From Deinococcus aquatilis DSM 23025 (GTDB lineage Bacteria; Deinococcota; Deinococci; Deinococcales; Deinococcaceae), in the NCBI RefSeq assembly GCF_000378445.1, contig NZ_KB899762.1, forward strand, positions 1-21,161: DNA of 21,161 bases, given 5' to 3'. The position numbers were made by a program, and so were the translations under genes. Positions within the stretch are counted from its first letter, which is position 1. Each line of letters begins with the position of its first letter. The notes below the pieces were generated by a model. That model was not told the origin of the DNA. It ran no database searches and saw nothing but the letters and a program-made list of their open reading frames with translations. Positions 14,028 to 21,161 of the stretch are shown one piece after another.

Positions 14028-14693
14028 TTACTGACGAATGATTTCGGCGTCTTTGGGCAGGGCGCGGAGACCGGCTGCCGTCAGACCCGCATTGACCTTG
14101 TAGCTGGACACAGTCAGGTCGGCCAGAACCTTGTTGCCGCTGCTGACCAGTTGCAGGCGGGTGGGCCTCCAACCTGCCTCGGTGATCCAGACGCGGGCCT
14201 TGTCGGTGCTGCCTGTGCCTTTGGGGGTGGCTTCCAACTGGAACAGACGGCTTCCTGCTGCGCCTGTGGTGCCCAGCAGTTTGACGCTGTACTGGCTGAG
14301 CAGGGTCGCCGCATTGCTGAGCTGCGTGAAATCCAGCCCGCCGAAGCCTGCCGAGCTTGCAGCCTTCTTGACTGGAGTAACGGTGATCTGGTTGGTCAGA
14401 AAGAGGTACTGACGCACCTCGTTCTTGTCGGCCACCACAACATTGTCGGCCAGAGCGTCGGGCGCAAGGAATTGCAGGCGGGCCACGCTCTGGGCCGGAA
14501 TGCTCTTGACAGTCAGGTCAATTTTCTGGGCAGAACTTTCGAGGCTGGCCGTACCGCTGAGGCGAAAGGAAACGTCTTTGGCAGATTTCTGGGCGCTGTC
14601 TACGCGGTTGAGGATATCCTGGGCAGTTTGGGCGCCCGCGCCGGAAGACAGAGCTGCCAGCGTCAGAGCGGAAAGGATCAACAGGTTCTTCAT
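14028..14693 (-). CDS. LolA/LolB-like exported outer-membrane lipoprotein-sorting-type protein
   Basis: After a signal peptide ([21 protein letters not shown], cleavage near residue 21) the 221-residue protein follows the LolA-like beta layout: [28 protein letters not shown], then [34 protein letters not shown], and late [34 protein letters not shown]. The last stretch is the family's typical 'modify substrate property' strand pair. LolA proteins carry lipids or lipoproteins between membranes; whether this one does is inferred. ATG 14693 starts directly at the signal peptide. GATACT ends 6 nt upstream, one base off the leaderless TANNNT pattern. It is followed by a terminator, so it is probably a single-gene unit. 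Confidence 0.75.
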   Translation of the reverse strand: MKNLLILSALTLAALSSGAGAQTAQDILNRVDSAQKSAKDVSFRLSGTASLESSAQKIDLTVKSIPAQSVARLQFLAPDALADNVVVADKNEVRQYLFLTNQITVTPVKKAASSAGFGGLDFTQLSNAATLLSQYSVKLLGTTGAAGSRLFQLEATPKGTGSTDKARVWITEAGWRPTRLQLVSSGNKVLADLTVSSYKVNAGLTAAGLRALPKDAEIIRQ

Positions 14694-14791
14694 GGAGGCA
14701 GTATCGTGCGCCCTCTCATGAGAAGGAAGCGCACGGGCTGATGGCTGGTTTAGCTGCCGGGTGTGCATCTTTGGACGGACGCCAGAGCGGA

Positions 14792-15856
14792 TTATGGGGT
14801 GGTGGTGTCAGGAGTACTGCCGCTGTCAGAGGCACCGGAGCCGCCCAGTGGTAGACGGTAGCCCACGCGTGCGCCGAAGCCTGCCGTACCACCCGCAGAA
14901 CGCCCGCCACGCAGATCAAGACTGAGCTGGCCGGGGCCGAGGGGCAGGCTGGCCTCTGCGCCCACACGCAGGGGAGCGCTGGCCGTGCGCCAGGGTTCGT
15001 AGGCCGAGTACAGGCGCAGGCTGCTGCCCTCGCCCAGCAGTTCGGGCACAGTCACGCTGGCCGTGAGGCCGTAGGTGAAACCCGTATTGCCCGAACCCAT
15101 CTGACCGCGCCCAGCAAGCGCGTCCAGTCCGAGGCTCAGGCCCGCTTCGGTGGCGTAGGTCAGGCCGCCCGTCACGCCCAGAACGCCCTGCCCGGTGCGT
15201 GCGCCTGCACGGAAGGTCAGGGTTCCGGTGCGCTCGGTGGCCGGTTCCAGCGTGGGATCGTCGCCCTCACTGGGGGCCAGTACACGGGTGAGGTCGCGGC
15301 GCGATTCCAGGCCCACGAATCCCTGATTCTGTGCCCCCAGTTCTGCGCCCAACACAGCCACGAGGGTGCGGTTGACGCGGTAGCGGGCGGTGAGATCGGC
15401 GGCAAGGCCCCGGTCACGCAGATCAGTCGGCGCGAACGTCCAGGCCGCCAGCGGGTCTACGGCAGTGGCCGACGTGGTAAAGAAACTGGCCCCGGCATTC
15501 AGCGCCACCGGGCCAGCCGTGCCCGTGGCGCGGGAAGACAGGCGCAGGCCACCTCGCCAGGTGAGTGCCAGATCGGTACGGGAGCTGACGGCCCCCAGCG
15601 GCGGCAGCGACAGGCCCAGCGCGTAGCCCAGATCTACAGCCCGGTTGGACACGCCCGCCGACAACGTGCCGCCCAGCGCACTCACCTCAGACACGCCGAC
15701 ACGCGCCGCCGCGTATTGCCAGAAATTGCCTGCGGTGCGGCCCGTATCCACCTGATAGCTAACGCCGAAATCCAGATTCACCGCGCCCGCCGAACTGCCC
15801 AGCAGGGCCGCACCCAGCGCCAGAGTCTTGATCTTTCCTGCCCGAGTCTGCTTCAT
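14792..15856 (-). CDS. Putative outer-membrane beta-barrel protein
   Basis: A 354-residue exported protein. The signal peptide [25 protein letters not shown] is followed by strongly alternating Gly/Ala/aromatic strands (for example [40 protein letters not shown]) through almost the entire length, typical of a beta-barrel. The C-terminus is a short Ser/Thr/Asp tail after the last strand rather than a terminal aromatic, so recognition by a standard BAM signal is unclear. No enzymatic motif is seen. TACCCT ends 7 nt before ATG 15856, supporting this start over the longer reading. It is divergent from the LEA lipoprotein. Confidence 0.7.
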   Translation of the reverse strand: MKQTRAGKIKTLALGAALLGSSAGAVNLDFGVSYQVDTGRTAGNFWQYAAARVGVSEVSALGGTLSAGVSNRAVDLGYALGLSLPPLGAVSSRTDLALTWRGGLRLSSRATGTAGPVALNAGASFFTTSATAVDPLAAWTFAPTDLRDRGLAADLTARYRVNRTLVAVLGAELGAQNQGFVGLESRRDLTRVLAPSEGDDPTLEPATERTGTLTFRAGARTGQGVLGVTGGLTYATEAGLSLGLDALAGRGQMGSGNTGFTYGLTASVTVPELLGEGSSLRLYSAYEPWRTASAPLRVGAEASLPLGPGQLSLDLRGGRSAGGTAGFGARVGYRLPLGGSGASDSGSTPDTTTP

Positions 15857-15863
15857 AGGGGTC

Positions 15864-15869
15864 AGGGTA
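15864..15869 (-). promoter_or_regulatory. Candidate leaderless -10 (TACCCT) of the beta-barrel gene
   Basis: TACCCT on the minus strand ends 7 nt before ATG 15856, and no ribosome site lies between. Confidence 0.4.
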
Positions 15870-15945
15870 GCAGGCAGGCAAAGGCACAGTGACACTCCCC
15901 GTCCAACCTTCAGAAATGGGTCAGGCACACGCCCAGTCAGCAGGT

Positions 15946-15951
15946 TAGCCT
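15946..15951 (+). promoter_or_regulatory. Candidate leaderless -10 (TAGCCT) of the LEA lipoprotein gene
   Basis: TAGCCT ends 5 nt before ATG 15957. It shares the 100-bp divergent region with the beta-barrel gene. Confidence 0.4.
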
Positions 15952-15956
15952 GAACC

Positions 15957-16442
15957 ATGCGCCCCCTACTTCTGCCCCTTGCCGCCGTTTCCGCTGCCCT
16001 TGTGGGCTGTGCGCCCATCCAACAGGCCGTGCAGGTCCCAACCTTCGAGGTTCAGAGCGTGCGCCTGAACAGCCTGACCCTGCTGGGCAACCCCACCGCC
16101 AACGTGACCCTGCGGGTGAAGGTCGGCAATCCCAACCCCGTTCCGGTGCGCCTTGCCAACATTGCCAGCCGCCTGATCCTGGACGGGCAGGACGTGGGCA
16201 CGGTCAATCTGCCCAACGTGAACCTGCCTGCTCGCGGCGAAACCGTGCAGGACGCCAACCTGAGCCTTCCCCTGAGCCTCAGCGCAGGCGCAGCTTTCCT
16301 GAACGTTGCGCGTGGACAGCAGGTCAGCTACCGTCTGGACGGAACCTTCACCGCCGACCTGGGTGTGCTGGGGCAGCCGACCTTCGGGCCGTTCACGCTG
16401 AGTCAGGGGGTCTGGAAGCAGCCCGCAATCCTGCCGTTTTAA
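15957..16442 (+). CDS. LEA type 2 (water stress and hypersensitive response) lipoprotein
   Basis: A 161-residue lipoprotein with lipobox LVGC (C18). The mature part is a single LEA_2 immunoglobulin-like domain: [38 protein letters not shown], with the family's N-P-N/N-P-V turn, then [25 protein letters not shown] and a closing [12 protein letters not shown] strand. LEA_2 proteins are linked to desiccation tolerance in plants and are known from Deinococcus. Here the lipid anchor would place it at the membrane or periplasm rather than the cytosol. The amidase gene follows 26 bp later and probably shares its transcript. Confidence 0.85.
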   Translation: MRPLLLPLAAVSAALVGCAPIQQAVQVPTFEVQSVRLNSLTLLGNPTANVTLRVKVGNPNPVPVRLANIASRLILDGQDVGTVNLPNVNLPARGETVQDANLSLPLSLSAGAAFLNVARGQQVSYRLDGTFTADLGVLGQPTFGPFTLSQGVWKQPAILPF

Positions 16443-16468
16443 AGGGCGCAGAAAGGAGGTTGTAGGCT

Positions 16469-17677
<1,209 letters not shown>

Positions 17678-17726
17678 GTCAGCAATGCCTTCCCCATCTC
17701 TACTGCACCCACTCACGGTTTCGGCA

Positions 17727-17732
17727 TAGGCT
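17727..17732 (+). promoter_or_regulatory. Candidate leaderless -10 (TAGGCT) of the GGAHCC secreted-protein gene
   Basis: TAGGCT ends 5 nt before ATG 17738. No clear -35 is seen. Confidence 0.4.
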
Positions 17733-17737
17733 GAGGC

Positions 17738-18583
17738 ATGACTTTCCGCGCTACCCGTTTCGCCCTCGCTGCGGCCCTCACTTCCGCTCTGGCTTCTGCA
17801 TTGGCTCCTGCTCTGGCCCAGACAAATACACCGCCCACACCGACCAAATGGGGCGCACTGACCCTCAAGATCACGCGCTCGCCCATGACCGACAACAGCA
17901 TGCCCGCCGCCCGCCTGACCCTCAGCAACGGCAGCCGCACCATCTTCACGGTTTCAGACTCTTCAGTCGAAGCCGAGCTGGTGCCCCTGCGTCCCGGCGG
18001 TCTGCCCGAGCTGGTGGTGACTACCTTCTCGGGCGGGGCACACTGCTGCTCTACGGCCTACATTTTCACGCAGGATATCGGCGGCGTACAGAACATCGGC
18101 ATTCTGGATGCCGGCAACTACGGCTTCCGACCAGTGGATTTCAACAAGGACGGGACCTCCGAACTGCTGGTAGGTGTGGACTCGCTGGCCTACTTCGACT
18201 ACTCGTATGCCGACAGCCCCAGCCTCAGCAGCGTGATCGGCTGGGACGGCATCCGACTGGCCGACCGTACCCGCGCCTACGCCTATGTGCCGGAGCAGGA
18301 AGCCGCCCGCGAGCTGAAGGAACTGCGGAGTCGCATGATCGAATTTCCCGAACTGGAAAGCCTCACGCCCCGTCTGAGCGGCTATTACGGCAACATGATC
18401 CTGGCCGGACGGGGCGCGGAAGCCGAGCGGGTCATCGCGGCTTTGCCGGGAGTTCCCCGCCTGAAGGCGTGGTTTGCCGCCCACCGCACGGCCCTGATCG
18501 ACGCCCTGTATGCCCAACCCGAACGCCGCCTGCGGGCCGTGAACAGTCCCGTGTACCCGGTTCCAGAGACGGAAACGCCTTGA
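17738..18583 (+). CDS. Exported protein of unknown function with GGAHCC and DxNxDG motifs
   Basis: A signal peptide (MTFRATRFALAAALTSALASALAPALAQ) precedes a 253-residue mature protein. VVTTFSGGAHCCSTAYIFTQ (~99-118) holds two adjacent cysteines behind a histidine, and VDFNKDGTSELLVGVDSLAYFDY (~132-154) has the D-x-N-x-D-G calcium-loop form seen in FG-GAP/VCBS beta-propeller repeats. An apparent propeller-like blade pattern is suggested by LPELVVTTF and SELLVGVD. A C-terminal helical third follows. No enzyme family was recognised. The next gene, a lipoprotein, starts by TTGA overlap with this gene's stop, so the two are probably made together. Confidence 0.75.
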   Translation: MTFRATRFALAAALTSALASALAPALAQTNTPPTPTKWGALTLKITRSPMTDNSMPAARLTLSNGSRTIFTVSDSSVEAELVPLRPGGLPELVVTTFSGGAHCCSTAYIFTQDIGGVQNIGILDAGNYGFRPVDFNKDGTSELLVGVDSLAYFDYSYADSPSLSSVIGWDGIRLADRTRAYAYVPEQEAARELKELRSRMIEFPELESLTPRLSGYYGNMILAGRGAEAERVIAALPGVPRLKAWFAAHRTALIDALYAQPERRLRAVNSPVYPVPETETP

Positions 18584-19008
18584 GGCGCCCGCTGCTGCTG
18601 TTGCCGCTGCTGCTGGCCGCCTGTGCGCCCGCCACCCAGCCGCAGGCCGTGCAGGTGTTCGAGGGAGAGGCCACCGTGCTGCTGCGCCCGCAACAGTACC
18701 GCCTGACCCTAACCGTCAGCCCGCTGACCTACGACGCGAAAGGCGTGATGGAAAACCGCTCCAGCGGCGACCGCTTTTCGGCCACAGGGACATTGCTGCC
18801 CGCACCCGACGGCAGCCAAGAACTGACGGTGAAGCTGGAGGCCAACGCTGGCCCCAGCGCCCGCTTCAGCATTCTGGGCTTCGGGCTGGACGGCCTGAGC
18901 GCCAAATCAGACGCCTTTCTGAGCGGCACGGTCAAGGGTGATCTGCTCTCGGGCCGCCTGCGCGTGAATGCGCTGAGTTACCCGGTGACGTTGCGGCGGG
19001 TGCGGTAG
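18580..19008 (+). CDS. Small lipoprotein of unknown function, TTG start
   Basis: The gene is hidden inside a longer reading frame whose first part is the shadow of the upstream gene. Starting at TTG 18580, which overlaps the upstream TGA as TTGA, the protein begins MRRPLLLLPLLLAACAP. This is an ideal lipoprotein signal with lipobox LAAC (C15), which fixes the start. The ~128-residue mature part has alternating beta-type segments (YRLTLTVSPLTYDAKGVMEN, GSQELTVKLEANAG, GTVKGDLLSGRLRVNALSYPVTLRRV) and is not a known family. Coupling with the GGAHCC protein suggests a shared envelope role. Total 142 residues. Confidence 0.8.
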   Translation: MRRPLLLLPLLLAACAPATQPQAVQVFEGEATVLLRPQQYRLTLTVSPLTYDAKGVMENRSSGDRFSATGTLLPAPDGSQELTVKLEANAGPSARFSILGFGLDGLSAKSDAFLSGTVKGDLLSGRLRVNALSYPVTLRRVR

Positions 19009-19021
19009 GGATCGTAAACCT

Positions 19022-19138
19022 GTGGATCGTGGATCGTGGATCGTGGATCGTGGATCGTGGATCGTGGATCGTGGATCGTGGATCGTGGATCGTGGATCGT
19101 GGATCGTGGATCGTGGATCGTGGATCGTGGATCGTGGA
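19022..19138 (+). repeat. Perfect heptamer tandem array, (GTGGATC)16 plus GTGGA
   Basis: Sixteen uninterrupted, identical copies of GTGGATC occupy 19022-19133, and a partial GTGGA follows. Absence of any point change suggests recent slippage or active homogenisation. Each unit holds one GATC, giving a GATC every 7 bp. It begins 13 bp after the lipoprotein stop codon. Confidence 0.97.
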
Positions 19139-19214
19139 GTGAATAACTGAGGTTTTGGGCGGTGTCAAGGGCTTGGTTTCCTTGTGGCTGCCCAAAATCC
19201 CACTGTCCACATCC

Positions 19215-19386
19215 GTGTGAGGCCATCGTCCACGCAGTGGGCGGGCCAATTCCATTTCTGAATGAACTGGCGATTCCGCTTCAAAAGGACGATCCAGCCG
19301 AGCTAGAACGCGGCAAGATCACTCCTCCTCAGCGGAGCGACGCTCCCCATGCCCCCTCTGGGGGTAGGGGGCTGGGGGGTGGGGGA
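19215..19386 (+). repeat. Dispersed intergenic repeat, copy B
   Basis: This is the partner of 8514-8684 in the same orientation. CTTCAAAAG lies at offset 64 and AAGATCACTCC at offset 100 in both copies, so no insertions or deletions separate them up to that point. It sits between the lipoprotein gene and miaB, with the G-run end 43 bp before the likely miaB -10. Confidence 0.85.
19352..19385 (+). repeat. G-quadruplex motif with overlapping C5/G5 hairpin, copy B
   Basis: G-tracts of 5, 5, 6 and 5 (19360-19364, 19367-19371, 19374-19379, 19381-19385) have loops of 2, 2 and 1 nt. CCCCC at 19352-19356 can pair with the first tract over a TCT loop, as in copy A. Confidence 0.75.
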
Positions 19387-19428
19387 ATCCAACGTAAAAG
19401 CCCCGCCAAAATCTCCGCCCTCTTACGC

Positions 19429-19434
19429 TAAACT
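19429..19434 (+). promoter_or_regulatory. Candidate -10 (TAAACT) of miaB
   Basis: TAAACT lies 75 nt before the miaB ATG. It is the same hexamer as at 431 and 13241. No -35 is evident. The resulting leader would carry the AAGGA ribosome site at 19497-19501. Confidence 0.35.
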
Positions 19435-19509
19435 GGCCCTTCCTGCCCAGCAAAAGCGGGCAATCTCCGGCCCCGGAATCCCTCCGGCCAGCCCCAAGGA
19501 CGTGATCGA

Positions 19510-20889
<1,380 letters not shown>

Positions 20890-21161
20890 ATGGGGTGTGA
20901 TACGGGATTAAACTGAGTCGCGACTATGCGACCTGCCTCGCTGTTCCCGCATCAGACGTCCGATGAGTTGGAGTTGGCCTACCGCCAGTCCGAGCGAGCG
21001 GTGGAGCGCTCCCGCTGGCAGATCTTGTGGCTGAAAAGCAAAGGGTTATCCATTCCAGAGATCAAAGCGGTCACGAGTTTTTCGCGCAGCACGATCAGCA
21101 CGTTGATTCGGGCTTACAACAAAGATGGGCCAGCGGCGGTGGTGGACAGACGCCGTTGGAA
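20890..21161 (+). mobile_element. Left part of an IS630-family insertion sequence directly after miaB
   Basis: The left end must lie in the 36 bp between the miaB stop and the transposase ATG. IS630 elements insert at TA, and the TA at 20901 is a candidate boundary. The perfect palindrome AGTCGCGACT (20915-20924) sits just before the ATG and could belong to the terminal repeat or a transposase-binding site. The right end is outside the window. Confidence 0.5.
20926..21161 (+). CDS. IS630-family transposase, N-terminal part (partial at window end)
   Basis: An open frame from ATG 20926 runs off the window (78 codons). It reads MRPASLFPHQTSDELELAYR, then a helix-turn-helix: WLKSKGLSIPEIKAVTSFSR followed by STISTLIRAYNKDGPAAVVD. 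This is the N-terminal DNA-binding region of IS630/Tc1-type transposases, including the characteristic Y-N-x-x-G-x-x-x-V/L-x-D linker. The DDE catalytic domain lies beyond the window, so completeness is unknown. No ribosome site is obvious before the ATG. Confidence 0.8.
   Translation, partial: MRPASLFPHQTSDELELAYRQSERAVERSRWQILWLKSKGLSIPEIKAVTSFSRSTISTLIRAYNKDGPAAVVDRRRW

Larger units (their letters stand above)
19009..19509. other. Gene-free 501-bp spacer with tandem array, dispersed repeat and miaB leader
   Basis: It holds, in order, a 7-bp tandem array (19022-19138), about 75 bp of unremarkable sequence, dispersed repeat copy B (19215-19386), and a likely miaB promoter (TAAACT at 19429-19434) with a ~70-nt leader. 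Readings through the array cycle I-H-D-P-R-S-T and are artefacts of the repeat. Confidence 0.7.

Noticed and set aside
17848..18579. N-terminal extension of the small lipoprotein frame
   Set aside because: It is an out-of-frame reading of the GGAHCC gene. The lipoprotein signal beginning at 18580 fixes the true start.
19022..19138. Tandem array as a possible CRISPR
   Set aside because: Units are contiguous 7-mers without spacers, and no cas gene is present.
18932..19255. Minus-strand frame through the heptamer array encoding I-H-D-P-R-S-T cycles
   Set aside because: Because 7 is not a multiple of 3, any stop-free heptamer array is open in all frames of that strand. It has no start context or conserved flanks outside the repeat.

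Overview
The window looks like chromosome of a Deinococcus species. The basis is high G+C coding sequence; a recF gene followed directly by a dciA-like (DUF721) gene; a family 4 uracil-DNA glycosylase; and many genes that carry a TANNNT -10 element only 5-8 nt before the start codon, the leaderless arrangement known to be common in Deinococcus. The genus call is an inference from content and style, because no rRNA or other marker gene lies here.

Layout. At 1-377 is the C-terminal end of an IS4-family transposase cut by the window edge. At 408-978 a sigma70-like promoter drives a stand-alone VIT-type (iron/manganese transporter) membrane protein. An MFS efflux-type transporter (minus strand) is divergent from a phosphoribosyltransferase-like protein (2420-2950). 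From 7243 down to 2990 the minus strand carries a TVP38/TMEM64-type membrane protein, then a compact set: purM, a histidine phosphatase, meaB and an ICMT/YpbQ-like membrane methyltransferase. Two of these joins are 4-nt stop/start overlaps with non-ATG starts.

At 7365-8384 is a polyprenyl diphosphate synthase, convergent with an N-formylglutamate amidohydrolase-like gene (8726-9511). The 341 bp between them is repeat-rich. At 9603-11563 recF and a dciA-like gene with an added four-cysteine zinc-binding motif overlap by ATGA. They converge on the UDG gene (11580-12275). After a small Deinococcus-type unknown gene (12453-12887) and a relatively A+T-rich spacer comes a run of envelope genes: a LysM-NlpC/P60 hydrolase, a LolA-like protein, a putative outer-membrane beta-barrel, a LEA type 2 lipoprotein, an amidase, a secreted GGAHCC-motif protein and an overlapping small lipoprotein. 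Then follow 16 copies of a 7-bp tandem repeat, a second copy of the dispersed repeat seen at 8514, miaB (19510-20889), and the N-terminus of an IS630-family transposase that runs off the window.

The most unusual features are non-coding. Two diverged copies (about 79% identical, ungapped, over their first 130 bases) of a roughly 170-bp intergenic element both end in a C4-5/G5 hairpin fused to a four-tract G-quadruplex motif. There is also a pure heptamer array, and consistent leaderless promoter spacing. No CRISPR array, rRNA or tRNA gene was seen.
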